DNA of 64,000 nucleotides, taken from positions 6,595,501 through 6,659,500 of the forward strand of contig CM076961.1 of the NCBI GenBank assembly GCA_039566865.1, written 5' to 3'. Below the pieces are notes generated by a model. That model saw only the letters and a program-made list of their open reading frames with translations, had not been told where the DNA came from and ran no database searches. The stretch is from Aurelia coerulea (Eukaryota > Cnidaria > Scyphozoa > Semaeostomeae > Ulmaridae). The position numbers were made by a program, and so were the translations under genes. This document shows, one piece after another, positions 23,297 to 34,573 of the stretch (positions within the stretch are counted from its first letter, which is position 1; each line of letters begins with the position of its first letter).

Positions 23297-23472
23297 TAGC
23301 GGCAGATCTCAATCGTTTTCCCTTTAGACTTGTATTGATGTTCTTCCTTAGGGTGCTTTCCTTATACAGCATAGACGGGTGTTGGTGAGGCTGTAGCCCC
23401 CATATTGTGTTGCTTCATGAAGGCAATTTCTCTATTGGTAAGCTCAATAGAGCGAGCAGTAGTTAGGACCAG

Positions 23473-24950
23473 GGGCGGATCTAGGAAAAATTCTGAGGGG
23501 TGCTGAAGCGGGAGGGGGTCCGGGGGCGAAGCCTCCGGAAAAATATTTGGTGACCACGCCCTTTACTCTATCAGAAATGATGAACACGCCCATAAATAGC
23601 CAGAAAATGCTTTATTTACCACTTCAACGATTGGATAGTTTGTTGCTCAAGCTTTATATTTCGAGGAAATCTCTTTGAAATCCTATGGAAGTATTCATGT
23701 AATTTTCTTTCTTTCCCGCAATGAATTGTCGAAATATCCCAGTGTTTCTTGATAAAAGATGATATGGTATGCAGAAAATTTGTCTCGCATTGTCTGAACT
23801 GCGTAGGCGGCTGATCTATCGATTACACCATTACACAAGAAGAGAACAGAAGACAATAGAATTCATGATTCATGAACCACAATAGGCCTAATGTCAAGGA
23901 ACTCTCAAGCTGTCGCTGTGATTCTCAAAATTTCTAGGAATCATTAGCATCTGAAACTATAGCGAGAACCCCAATAACCCAAAGGTGAAGCACAAGCCAT
24001 ATTTCATATCATCTTGCCGTAACACCCGATCTTCCTTCTCTCTGGATCTTCTCTTGTTCGAGTGTTCACCCCTTCCAGCCCAAAATTTGTAGTTGCAGTA
24101 AAATCCATTTCAGAAATCTTTGATTAACTCGTGTCCTTCTTCTTTTGCTTTATCATCTCAGATTCCCATTCGAATTACTGTCTTCAAAATGCATTACACA
24201 TTTGAGTTGCTTAGAACAGTAACTGAACGCTTGCAACACACATAGCATAGGCCATTGGCGAGCAGCAAACTGCCCCGCCAAATTTTGGAAGGATAAACTT
24301 GGAAAGTATGACGATTTATCCTCCCCCCCCCCCTTCAACTGCATTCTGTAATCCTTATGACTATGATGTAATGAAGCTCCCCCTGGTTAGTTTTATCCCC
24401 CTTTGATATGATATCGTAGTATCATCGACTTTGATTTCAGTCACTGAAATCCCCCCCCTAACAGCTCGGTTTCTTTGATGTTTCTGGATTTTCAAATCAC
24501 ATGGGCGCTCCCGCCAAATCAGAGCACCCCTAGATGCGGCAAGGCTATTGGTTTATTCACTTCCACGGGTGCTCAAAATCGGATGATTTACAGGCCATAG
24601 GTGCTCTGTTGCGCTGGCTATAGAGAAGACAATAGATTCCGAGTCCGCAAAATGTAGGAAAGGTCAACCAGGGGGAGTTTAGACAGAAGAGTTTTGAGTT
24701 GTAATATCGACAGTGTGGAGGAGGCGAGACGGGGGCTTGATAACGCAGTGATAAATAACGTCGAGGAACGAAGAAATGCGGAGCTGCGGACAGCTCGCGA
24801 GCTTTCATTTTGTAGCAGAAAAATGTATGCATATTATTTTGGCAAAGAATTAGATTGAAAGAGAAAAATCTTCAGTTAAAAAATCTGACGGGTGCTTGAG
24901 CTTGGTGCAGGTGGGCTTGGTGCAGAAAAATTTGTAGCGCTCCGCAGCTA
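23473..24950. mobile_element. Insertion in the retroelement gag region (hAT-like left end)
   Basis: The left boundary CAGGGGCGGATCTAGG is a typical hAT-type terminus, followed by a G-rich segment (AGGGGGTCCGGGGGCG). Gag-like coding resumes on the minus strand near 24,950, so about 1.5 kb is foreign. I could not find a clean matching right TIR or 8-bp duplication; a partial match lies near 24,520-24,545. The interior includes C-runs (24,321-24,334; 24,451-24,459) and no transposase. Confidence 0.5.
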
Positions 24951-25536
24951 AATTTTTTTCGCAGTGAAATGTGTAGTAATAGCAGCTGTGGCGGTTGAAT
25001 ATTTTGCATCCGCAACTGTCAATGTTGCGAAAAGCTCCCGTAATACAGAGCCACCAACAGCAAGTAACGCAGCCCTTCTCTTTGAGGGCCCCTCCGCAGC
25101 GTCAGTGATGCCCTCAAAAATCCATCACGAGTTCTACGTTTTCTAACCAGAGTTTCCATCGGCGCTCTTGATTGCCACCAGCATCTTGTTGTACATCTGG
25201 ATTAAATTCCGTTACGCACGTTTTAAGACCCACAAGTGCAGAGGCCATGCTTGTAAACAAATTTTTATGACAAAAAGAAACGACAAAAGTTGGTTATTCC
25301 GGCGATTTGGTGTGGTCCGTAGAATATACCAAACACTTTGTAGGCACTAGTGCCGTGGTCCGCAAAATACACCTTGTCTATGCGGAATAAGCCTCGTGCG
25401 GGCAGACGTTAGGCCTAACTCTAAATGAAAAGCAAAAATATGTCACTTTCCTGCTTGCTGCATTCATGGCTCTGTCGCTGCAGAAGAGCCAACTTGTGCT
25501 TGATGTTTATAAACACTTTCCATTCTCGTCGCCATA
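24951..25536 (-). pseudogene. Ty3/gypsy gag N-terminal remnants
   Basis: On the minus strand an ATG follows directly after TGGCGACGAGA next to the 5' LTR. Between about 25,200 and 24,951 the translation aligns by eye with the gag of the element at 57,853 (RWKLWLENVELVMD, then KRRAALLAVGG and a HFTAKK end), with one frame change. A foreign or decayed stretch separates these two parts. This supports gag identity, not function. Confidence 0.55.
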
Positions 25537-25649
25537 TGAAGAGTCCACAAACAGACAAAGAGTAACACACATATAAAGACGTGCTTCAGTCACTTCAGTG
25601 TTACATCATCATAACCTCATTCTCAAACAGCCTCGTGTAGAACATTACA
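25537..25649 (-). repeat. 5' LTR (113 bp) of the minus-strand Ty3/gypsy element
   Basis: Direct repeat of 17,365-17,477. It is followed on its minus-strand 3' side by the TGGCGACGAG primer-binding-like motif. Confidence 0.8.
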
Positions 25650-25681
25650 CATGTGATCCCTCCAATGGCATCATGTGATCC

Positions 25682-28470
25682 CTGTATTATTATTATCATT
25701 TTATTTAAAGTTGGCAACTTACATAGCTAAATATAAAAAGAAATGCTAATTCAAGCCAACAAATTAATTACAATGATACCAGTAAATACAATGATACAAA
25801 ATATATACAAGTAAATAGTCAATAAAATTACAAAATTCATAAAATCTATATATAAAATCTACAAGCAAGATGTATGAAACTATAAAAAGCCGAGCCCTGG
25901 TATGTATCGTTTGCAAAGTCTGCAGTCACAATCTAAATTTTTCCAAAATTTTATTTTATTCTTGAATTGTTGCACAGAATTTGCATCTTTGATTTCCTGT
26001 GGAACGGACTGCCAAATACGCTGCCCTCTATATTGGACCGTTTCAGTACCATGATTAACAGTATTTACCTTTGGAACCATGAATGTATTTATATTTCTCA
26101 AATTATAGGCAGAACTTCTTTGAAGAAAGATCTCATTCATAAATGGGGGGTTTAGATTATTTATTGTTTTGAACATTTCAGTCATTAGCAACTGCATATT
26201 TTTCTCATGTACTGTTACAGATCTATCTTTTTCCAGCAAAGTTGCGAAACTAGAACTATAGTCTTTATATGCTATCCTCAGGGCTCTCTCGTGCACCCTA
26301 TTGATTTTGTTATTCATCTTTCTGCTATGAAACATCCAAACCAACGGACAGTATTGGAATTGGCTAGTCACAAATGCTCTCATTGAAAGTCTCAATTTAT
26401 CAGTACCTAGATATGCCGACATCCGTGACAAAGCAAAGAGTTTGTTACCAGCCTTTTGACAAATATTACTTATGTGCTTTTCAAAGCTAAGATTTGCGTC
26501 AATTAAAACTCCTAACAGCTTCTCCTCCTTTGAATTAGTAACGGCACAGCTGCCTATATTTATGTTGACCTCTTGATTTGTTCTTTCACCAAATATCATA
26601 AAATGGCATTTGTCTTCGTTTAGCTTCATGTAATTGTTTCCAAACCACTCGATTATGATTTTGGAATCATTTTCTAGCCTAGAGATTACATTTTCGAGAC
26701 GCATATCGCATGTATAGATGGTTGTATCATCCGCATAGTTACATATATCTGTTTCTTGTATCGATAACAGAAGATCATTGATATAGATATTGAAAAATAG
26801 AGGACCAAGGACGGATCCTTGAGGAACACCAAACCTTAGATGCTTATAGGTGCTGAAAGATCCATTGATTTTTACTCGTTGTTGCCGATTTTCCAAATAG
26901 CTGTAAGCAAGCCATAAAGCTTCACGGCTAAAACCGTAGGCATGTAACTTAGCAATAAGTAAGTCATGTCGAATACAGTCAAAGGCCTTTGAAAGGTCCA
27001 TAAAGATAGCTCCTATTTTTCCACCGTTGTCCAGGCACGTTTTCCATTTTTCAGTTGCCCGCAGCAATGCATGTTGGGCATTGTAGCCCTTGCGAAAACC
27101 ACAAAGCAGCCATGATAAATACGGAGACATGTGTGCAAAAATCTGAGTAGCCATGAGCCTTTCAAACACCTTTGACACTGTCGGGAGAACACTAATAGGT
27201 CTGTAATTACCCTTGAAAGTTTTGACTTCTTTTTTAAAAAGAGAAGATACATCAGCTAACTTCAATTCATCGGGAAATGAAGATTGTTCTACTGAGTTAT
27301 TAAATATGATTTGCAAAGGTGTAGAGACTAGATCGGACTCATTTTTCAACAGCTTTGGAGGGATACTCTTGAAAGTGGTTGACTTCGAGGGGTTTAGCTC
27401 ATCAATTTCGTTTTTCATATTGTCAACTGACACCTTTTTAAATGAGAAAGAACCAGTGTCCCCATTCAAGGAACGAATTTTTTGAATACTTGGGTGCCTT
27501 GAGAACCTAAATAATATTTGTTCGATAGGATCACTAATACCTTCAGGATCAAGAATAATATTTTCATTTTCGATGATTCCAAGAGATTCGGTGATTGTAA
27601 CAAAAAAGTTATTAAAAGTCTCAGCTACTTCAGACTCGTTCGACACAATTTTCCCTTCTTCAATCAATGTTATTCTTGATTTTGAAGAGCTTTTATCCGA
27701 AATAAAAGGTTTGACAGTCTTCCAACATTTTTTGTTGTCTGTAATTTCTGAAATGTCAAGTTGATTATAGAAACATCTTTTTGCCTGACGGGATAATTTA
27801 ACGCACAGATTACGCTGTCTACGGAAAGCATCCCAGTTATCAGCTGTTCTATTCTTATTATATTTATTCTTTAGTCTTGTGCGTAGCATAAACGCCTTGT
27901 GAAGAGTTCGGTTCATAAAGGGACTGTCATTGGCACGAATGTACCTCTTTTTCATTGGTGCATGCTTATCTAGAACACGTTGAAACGTATCCTGAAAGGA
28001 TGTGTAGGTCAAATGTTGTACTTCAAGATCAGCGAGTTCAGTCTGAAGATCCTGTCGAAATATATCTTCTCGAAAGTGTTTATAGTCTCTGTAATTTACA
28101 ACGTTTGGTTTTTGCTTGTCAAAAGGAGCTTTCAAAACGGTAACAATCATTTTGTGAAAATCAGATAGCCCAGTTTCGATCGCCGTTGTGTGTTGAAAGT
28201 TCCTTCCTCTATTTGTCAATATCAAGTCAATACATCTAGGGTTACCGGACTTAAAACACGTAGGCTCTTTTACTAAGTTCTTGAGGGCGAAAAGATCCAT
28301 GAAGTCACCTATCTCCTGTTCTGTTTCAATGGCATTGAAATCACCAAGAACAACAAAATTTTCATATTTGTCACTATAATGATCTATTGCTGTGCTAAGT
28401 TGGCCGAAAAAGTAAGGCTGTGATTGGGTTGGTGGGCGGTATATGTATCGCAATGGGCAACAGCTGCCTT
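25682..28470 (-). mobile_element. CR1/Jockey-like non-LTR retrotransposon, 5'-truncated
   Basis: The minus-strand element ends in a 3' UTR and an AATAATAATA tail at 25,682-25,700, immediately beyond the 5' LTR flank of the gypsy element. The 5' end is cut within the endonuclease domain near 28,453-28,470. It is the full-length donor of the fragment in the tandem unit at 32,970. Confidence 0.8.
25880..28453 (-). CDS. Non-LTR retrotransposon ORF2: endonuclease C-part and reverse transcriptase
   Basis: 857 codons without interruption. Residues 1 to about 120 are the C-terminal part of an APE-type endonuclease (VVLGDFNA; the usual SDH motif reads SDFH here). The reverse transcriptase follows (residues about 380-650): YRPISVLPTVSKVFERL, FMDLSKAFDCIRHDLL, GVPQGSVLGPLFFNIYINDLL and catalytic YADD. 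The C-terminal region has CR1/Jockey-like blocks (LLGVLIDANLSFEKHI) and a terminal C-x-C pair near RLCKR. The uninterrupted frame suggests fairly recent insertion, but the missing endonuclease N-terminus makes it dead on arrival. Target-primed 5' truncation is typical of the class. Confidence 0.88.
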   Translation of the reverse strand: MRYIYRPPTQSQPYFFGQLSTAIDHYSDKYENFVVLGDFNAIETEQEIGDFMDLFALKNLVKEPTCFKSGNPRCIDLILTNRGRNFQHTTAIETGLSDFHKMIVTVLKAPFDKQKPNVVNYRDYKHFREDIFRQDLQTELADLEVQHLTYTSFQDTFQRVLDKHAPMKKRYIRANDSPFMNRTLHKAFMLRTRLKNKYNKNRTADNWDAFRRQRNLCVKLSRQAKRCFYNQLDISEITDNKKCWKTVKPFISDKSSSKSRITLIEEGKIVSNESEVAETFNNFFVTITESLGIIENENIILDPEGISDPIEQILFRFSRHPSIQKIRSLNGDTGSFSFKKVSVDNMKNEIDELNPSKSTTFKSIPPKLLKNESDLVSTPLQIIFNNSVEQSSFPDELKLADVSSLFKKEVKTFKGNYRPISVLPTVSKVFERLMATQIFAHMSPYLSWLLCGFRKGYNAQHALLRATEKWKTCLDNGGKIGAIFMDLSKAFDCIRHDLLIAKLHAYGFSREALWLAYSYLENRQQRVKINGSFSTYKHLRFGVPQGSVLGPLFFNIYINDLLLSIQETDICNYADDTTIYTCDMRLENVISRLENDSKIIIEWFGNNYMKLNEDKCHFMIFGERTNQEVNINIGSCAVTNSKEEKLLGVLIDANLSFEKHISNICQKAGNKLFALSRMSAYLGTDKLRLSMRAFVTSQFQYCPLVWMFHSRKMNNKINRVHERALRIAYKDYSSSFATLLEKDRSVTVHEKNMQLLMTEMFKTINNLNPPFMNEIFLQRSSAYNLRNINTFMVPKVNTVNHGTETVQYRGQRIWQSVPQEIKDANSVQQFKNKIKFWKNLDCDCRLCKRYIPGLGFL

Positions 28471-28489
28471 ACTGCACAGCCTCTACACT

Positions 28490-30430
28490 ACTGCACAGAC
28501 GTTCTACAGGGTGTAAAAACGACAACCAGTAACCAGATACTTCAACATGAGAAAAAATAATTTCAATAACATTTAGTGGCACACCAATGTGCAATATGAA
28601 TCAATGTAATAAGACATCAATTTTGACCGAAAAGCTGCGATGGACGCGGCAACACAAATGAAAATTGGAAGAGTATTCCAGAGTTTAGAACCAAATAATT
28701 TCATGGTTTGAAAACCATAATAGGTAGTATTTTAAGGAGCACTAAAGATGTCACCTCTGGTAGCCTGACGAGTACCAGTCCTATGAACAGTTGCATTTGG
28801 CTGAAAGTAATAATGAAAGCAAGAAGGAGATAGCTTGTTAAGTACTTTAAAGATGAATGTTAAGATATTTGTGTGTAGCACATCTTGTAATCTTGTAGTT
28901 TAAGAATTTCTAGTGAATGGAAAATTGGTGAGGAGGGAGCAGAAAAGGGTTGGAATTGTATGGCTCGCAGAATTTTCTTCTGCAATCGGAATAATGGATT
29001 AAGATACGTTTCGTAGAATAACATAGTTAAGAAAAGATGAGAATATGGAGATATGGAGACAGATGAGAGTAGAAAGCGAGACATGATGTCGTACCTTAAA
29101 GAAAATACTTGCAGTCCTAGAAAGCTTCTTGCAAAATTCGGTGGTGTGATACCATCTAGTCAGATACTCATTCAGCAACACCCCTAGGAACTTTACATAA
29201 AGTGTCTTTTGGATAAACCACTTACCAATTTTGAGGTCTGCATATTCCGTCAATTTTATTCGGAGAGAGTGAAACAGTACAAAACTTTTCTTGTCAACAT
29301 TAAGTGCGAGATTGTTAGAGTCAAGCCATAATTTTACTTTCTTTAGTTCTTTGTTAACTTGCCTCATAAGAATTGCCAGATCATCAGATTCATAGTAGAT
29401 GTTAGTGTCATCAGCAAATAGGAAGAAGGATAGCAGTTGAAATGAATTTGGTGAATCATGGATATAGATAAGAAAGAGCAGAGCGCCAAGAACAGATCCT
29501 TGAGGAACACCACAAGATATATCACATAGAGAGGAGGAGTGACCATTGACAGAGACAAATTGCTTCCTATTACTAAGATAAGAGTTGAACCAATCTTGTG
29601 CAATACTTCTGATGCTATAATGCTCCATCTTTTTCAATAGTATTTCATGGTTAACCGTATCAAAAACCTTTTGGAGATCGATGAAAATTCTGCAACCATA
29701 TCTGTTTTTGTCAAGTGAAGATGTTATTGTTTCAGTTAAACTAACAAGTGCATGGTCAGTTGAGTGACCAGAGCGAAAGCCAAACTGCATACAGAATAAG
29801 ATTTCGCAGATTTCTAAGAGTCGATAAAGGCGCTTGTGCATTAATTTTTCAAATAGCTTCCTGAAGACAGAAAGAAGAGAAATTGGTCGGAAATTAGATT
29901 TTCTAGTGGCAGGACCTTTCTCAAAGATTGGAATAACCTTGGCAATTTTTAGTTTATCAGGAAAAGTCCCTGCTTCAAAAGATTCATTGATCAGAATGAT
30001 AAGATCATTAGAAATTGGCAAATCAAGTACTTTTAGCAATTTGATTGGGATAATGTTAGGACCACATGATTTACCCATCTTTAGGGGTTGGAGAAGAGTG
30101 GATACTTCTTTGCTGTGCATGGAGAAATAAAGAAAGAATCTAAATTGGGGTTGGACAAATAATCTAATGGGGATTTTGGAGTTCTTGGAATCGTCTTGGT
30201 AATGCTGCTAGCTACAGTTGTAAAATATTCATTGAATTTGTTTGCTAATTTAAATGGGTCACAGATTTTGGGACCAACCTCATCCTTCAAATATGTAAAG
30301 GAGTCAACATTGCATGGCTTTAAGCTTATAATACTCTTTATGCCCTTGCATAGAATTTTCATGTTACTTTTATGCTCATCAAAATATTTGCAAGAACGCA
30401 AAATAAGTTTCTATCCCAACTGCTAAAAGC
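28490..30430 (-). mobile_element. Second non-LTR (CR1/Jockey-like) element, frameshifted
   Basis: RT-coding sequence in three overlapping frames with 3' sequence down to about 28,490. The 5' side ends at a CCGGGTGAATCAG terminus (30,447). No endonuclease remains. Confidence 0.7.
28860..30401 (-). pseudogene. Non-LTR reverse transcriptase pseudogene, copy 1
   Basis: The N-terminal portion is at 30,401-30,081 (FNEYFTTVASSI, the segment before RT). The main RT frame is 30,120-28,999 with NFRPISLLSVFRKLFEKLM, FIDLQKVFDTVNHEIL, GVPQGSVLGALLFLIYIHD and the catalytic FADD in LFADDTNIYY. The C-terminal end continues in a third frame (29,084-28,860). At least two frameshifts break the polypeptide and there is no endonuclease. 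Sequence blocks place it among CR1/Jockey-like elements but in a different family from the neighbour at 25,880. Confidence 0.85.
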
Positions 30431-30446
30431 AATGAAATGTGTGCTA

Positions 30447-30650
30447 CCGGGTGAATCAGAAAAAGAATCCCCGTTTGAAAGGTCACGGCTCCCTGGATAT
30501 CAAGGCAATGATATCGGCAAATATGCAGTTTAATGGTATAAATGTTCAAATCTACTATGTAATTTACCTGACTGAAATCGGTCACTCCATTCTGAAATTA
30601 TGAGGGATTTTCTCGAGAAATGAAGAGGAAATGGTTAGCCCTTCCCTTCC
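30447..30650. mobile_element. Truncated CCGGGTGA-type TIR fragment
   Basis: It starts TACCGGGTGAATCAGAAAAA, the same terminus type as 5,348. No opposite end was found. A tandem copy is at 36,161. Confidence 0.5.
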
Positions 30651-32310
30651 ATGCATGTTGATGCATGTTGTTTTCCAAACATGTTGTTGACATTCAAGCC
30701 AGGATATAACAATTAACAACGTTAGCAAGCAAATCGAACTCTGGACTTTGTTAATGTAACTGAAAGGCTGTTGATGTAATAATGATTAGTTGTTTCCCAA
30801 TGTTAAATAAAATAGGAGTGTTGTTTGGTTTTTAGGTTCAGTTGAGATGTCGCTAGGATAGTCGAAAGTAGTTAATTAAGTTGAAGATTGGACGCCGAAA
30901 TTTATTAATTGAGGAAGTCTTTATTGCCGTTTTATGCCGAAGTTGATGCCGAAGTTGATGCACAGGAAGCCCAGTCGCGTAATATGGCGGCCTAGCTAAT
31001 AGTAGTAATACTATATTAGATATAACAACAGTCAGCGAGTGCTGCCTATTAGTATTTGTACCAAATGCGACAGTAGCCAGGTTAATTTTTATAGAAATTA
31101 ATTGAATGATTATCACTAAGGAAACGTGTATTCTGTTTGAATTTACAGTTGGGTAATGGTTCAAAAGGTAAATGATTTAGAATATTGAGTTACTCTCCTC
31201 CGCCGGTTTCTAGTTCCTGAGTCCAAGGCTCTTGGTTCCGTTGTTCTGAAGCCCATGGTTTCGCTGTCCATAATATTGAGCTCTGCATTGCCAGAAATAA
31301 ACCTTTGTCGTCCATTGACGTAAGTATGTAGGAAGAAATCATTATCTTTTGTTGAAGAACTTTTGTTGGTTGTTGGATATGCTCACAAGCCGCACGCCCG
31401 CAAACCGCAGCCGTGAGTGGCCCTGTCTACATAGGCTGACGGCAGGCTAATTTCGCTTTCTGATTGATTAAGAATAGTAGGCTGCCTTCGGCAGCAATTA
31501 GGTAATTTACGTTGCTGCTGTTTCCTAACTGCAATATAAAGATAGCAGTATTTGCTCTTTGAATTAAAGAAAATAAAATTCATACCGTAAATGGTTGATT
31601 GTTATCTCGGTTATCTCTGTGTCGATTGTGTCTTTGTGCTCTTGTACCCCGAAATGATTGAAGCATTCTACCACCATGGTAACAGAATTGATGTTGTTGC
31701 TGTTGTATTGAAATTACGACGCAACATTATTGGTTGACGTGAGTATATAAGAAAGAACAAGGAGGGAAGCTTTTTTACTTACATAAATCTAACAACAGTT
31801 TTGTCCTCGCTCAATCTCGGTGAATTTTGCATTCAACGCCCAGTTCTTTGCAAGAAAATGTTCCCCTGCTTTTACACTTCGTACTCGATGCATTTGTCTT
31901 CACTTTCCTCCCCAAAATGACTTGAAACAAACGCGAAACAAAACTGATCACTTTGGCAGTTTGAAATCTGCCCAAGCTCGGTCCCACCATCGTGGCCAGG
32001 ATAAAAGGCACCGACGTTCGAAATTATCAGATTCTCGACAAAAATCACGACGCTGACCCCCGGATCTCCAACGAACGTATTTGCTGCCAATAATCCTTGC
32101 TCACAAACATCCGGGGGATAAAACCTTGGTTTGCTACACGTTTTGTTCGAATTTCGAACGTCGGCGCTCTTTTTCCTGGCCACGATGGTGGGACCGAACT
32201 TGGGCAGATTTCAAACTGCCAAAGTGATCAGTTTTTGTTTCGCGTTTGTTTTAAATCATGTCGGGAGGAAAGTGAAGACAAATGCATCGAGTACGAACTT
32301 TAAAAGCTGG

Positions 32311-32568
32311 GGTGAAGGTGAAGGTGAAGGTGAAGGTGAAGGTGAAGGTGAAGGTGAAGGTGAAGGTGAAGGTGAAGGTGAAGGTGAAGGTGGAGGTGAA
32401 GGTGGAGGTGAAGGTGAAGGTGAAGGTGAAGGTGAAGGTGAAGGTGAAGGTGAAGGTGAAGGTGAAGGTGAAGGTGAAGGTGAAGGTGAAGGTGAAGGTG
32501 AATGTGAATGTGAATGTGAAGGTGAAGGTGAAGGTGAATGTGAAGGTGAAGGTGAAGGTGAAGGTGAC
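32311..32568. repeat. GGTGAA hexanucleotide minisatellite, copy 1
   Basis: About 43 hexamers with variants GGTGGA and TGTGAA. The frames through it (Gly-Glu, Val-Lys or Ser-Pro repeats) are artefacts of the repeat. Confidence 0.97.
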
Positions 32569-32745
32569 GTTGCGTTTTTCAGCGCCAAGCGCTGGGATCG
32601 CATAAATAGAGCAGACCTAATCAAGTCCACGACCCCTTGTCATGACGCTCAAGTGGTGGGGTCTTACCGGGTATCGAACTCACTCCGTCTGACTGTTCTT
32701 GCTGCAAAGTTAGAGGATTACACCATTGCGTCACAACACCTTCAA
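32569..32745 (-). repeat. tRNA-derived SINE-like sequence, copy 1
   Basis: On the minus strand a B-box-like GAGTTCGATACCC (32,681-32,669) lies about 50 bases downstream of an A-box-like ACGCAATGGTGTAATCC (about 32,732-32,716). This is the internal RNA polymerase III promoter arrangement of tRNA-derived SINEs. The body continues to the GGTGAA tract, which could be its expanded tail. It is not an intact tRNA. Confidence 0.55.
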
Positions 32746-32969
32746 TGGGGAACATTTTCATGCAAAGAACTGGGCGTTTGATGCAAAATTCACCGAGATA
32801 GAGCGAGGACAAAACTGTTGTTAGATTTATGTAAGTAAGAAAGCTTCGCTCCTTGTTCTTTCTTATATACACACTTCAACCTATAATGTTGCGTCGTAAT
32901 TTCAATACAACAGCAACAACATCAATTCTGTTACCATGGTGGCAGAATGCTTCAATCATTTCGGGAAAT

Positions 32970-34167
32970 CTAACTTCAATTCATCGGGAAATGAAGATTG
33001 TTCTACTGAGTTATTAAATATGATTTGCAAAGGTGTAGAGACTAGATCGGACTCATTTTTCAACAGCTTTGGAGGGATACTCTTGAAAGTGGTTGACTTC
33101 GAGGGGTTTAGCTCATCAATTTCGTTTTTCATATTGTCAACTGACACCTTTTTAAATGAGAAAGAACCAGTGTCCCCATTCAAGGAACGAATTTTTTGAA
33201 TACTTGGGTGCCTTGAGAACCTAAATAATATTTGTTCGATAGGATCACTAATACCTTCAGGATCAAGAATAATATTTTCATTTTCGATGATTCCAAGAGA
33301 TTCGGTGATTGTAACAAAAAAGTTATTAAAAGTCTCAGCTACTTCAGACTCGTTCGACACAATTTTCCCTTCTTCAATCAATGTTATTCTTGATTTTGAA
33401 GAGCTTTTATCCGAAATAAAAGGTTTGACAGTCTTCCAACATTTTTTGTTGTCTGTAATTTCTGAAATGTCAAGTTGATTATAGAAACATCTTTTTGCCT
33501 GACGGGATAATTTAACGCACAGATTACGCTGTCTACGGAAAGCATCCCAGTTATCAGCTGTTCTATTCTTATTATATTTATTCTTTAGTCTTGTGCGTAG
33601 CATAAACGCCTTGTGAAGAGTTCGGTTCATAAAGGGACTGTCATTGGCACGAATGTACCTCTTTTTCATTGGTGCATGCTTATCTAGAACACGTTGAAAC
33701 GTATCCTGAAAGGATGTGTAGGTCAAATGTTGTACTTCAAGATCAGCGAGTTCAGTCTGAAGATCCTGTCGAAATATATCTTCTCGAAAGTGTTTATAGT
33801 CTCTGTAATTTACAACGTTTGGTTTTTGCTTGTCAAAAGGAGCTTTCAAAACGGTAACAATCATTTTGTGAAAATCAGATAGCCCAGTTTCGATCGCCGT
33901 TGTGTGTTGAAAGTTCCTTCCTCTATTTGTCAATATCAAGTCAATACATCTAGGGTTACCGGACTTAAAACACGTAGGCTCTTTTACTAAGTTCTTGAGG
34001 GCGAAAAGATCCATGAAGTCACCTATCTCCTGTTCTGTTTCAATGGCATTGAAATCACCAAGAACAACAAAATTTTCATATTTGTCACTATAATGATCTA
34101 TTGCTGTGCTAAGTTGGCCGAAAAAGTAAGGCTGTGATTGGGTTGGTGGGCGGTATATGTATCGCAA
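32970..34167 (-). pseudogene. Duplicated N-terminal fragment of the CR1-like ORF2
   Basis: About 400 codons identical to the start of the 25,880-28,453 frame: endonuclease C-part and the segment before RT. It ends at the tandem junction, so the catalytic YADD region is absent. It cannot make a working enzyme. Confidence 0.9.
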
Positions 34168-34573
34168 TGGGCAACAGCTGCCTTACTGCACAGCCTCTAC
34201 ACTACTGCACAGACGTTCTACAGGGTGTAAAAACGACAACCAGTAACCAGATACTTCAACATGAGAAAAAATAATTTCAATAACATTTAGTGGCACACCA
34301 ATGTGCAATATGAATCAATGTAATAAGACATCAATTTTGACCGAAAAGCTGCGATGGACGCGGCAACACAAATGAAAATTGGAAGAGTATTCCAGAGTTT
34401 AGAACCAAATAATTTCATGGTTTGAAAACCATAATAGGTAGTATTTTAAGGAGCACTAAAGATGTCACCTCTGGTAGCCTGACGAGTACCAGTCCTATGA
34501 ACAGTTGCATTTGGCTGAAAGTAATAATGAAAGCAAGAAGGAGATAGCTTGTTAAGTACTTTAAAGATGAATG

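Larger units (their letters stand above)
17365..25649 (-). mobile_element. Ty3/gypsy LTR retrotransposon, decayed, with nested insertions
   Basis: Two 113-bp direct repeats (17,365-17,477 and 25,537-25,649) begin TGTAATGTTCTAG-like and end CTCTTCA on the minus strand, making them unusually short LTRs. The flanks CACGT and CATGT could be a 5-bp target duplication with one change. The internal order on the minus strand is gag remnants, protease, reverse transcriptase, RNase H, integrase, C-terminal tail, which is Ty3/gypsy order. After the 5' LTR comes TGGCGACGAGAATGG, a likely primer-binding region shared with the element at 57,695. Insertions: about 23,473-24,950 in gag and 17,769-19,939 in the C-terminal pol region. 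Confidence 0.85.
27256..32965. repeat. Tandem duplication unit 1 (5.7 kb)
   Basis: This block repeats at 32,970-38,673 with a constant offset of 5,714 bases. All frames translate identically. The only difference I found is 6 bases (one hexamer) fewer in the GGTGAA tract of unit 2. The unit starts inside the CR1-like ORF and ends inside a foldback arm, so its borders ignore element borders. Four extra bases (AAAT, 32,966-32,969) lie at the junction. Confidence 0.9.
30936..32965. mobile_element. Foldback element copy 1, right arm cut by the tandem junction
   Basis: 31,655-31,870 is the complement of about 32,750-32,965, and 31,878-32,037 of about 32,147-32,306. The right arm ends abruptly at the 32,965 junction. 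The full version is at 36,650-38,905. It holds the GGTGAA minisatellite and SINE sequence. Confidence 0.7.

Noticed and set aside
32569..32745. A functional tRNA gene
   Set aside because: A-box-like and B-box-like motifs are present but I could not fold a full cloverleaf with an acceptor stem.
32131..32781. Long frames of Gly-Glu, Val-Lys or Ser-Pro repeats through the GGTGAA tracts (both tandem copies)
   Set aside because: All reading frames of a hexamer array stay open; there is no start context, splice signal or conserved flanking domain.
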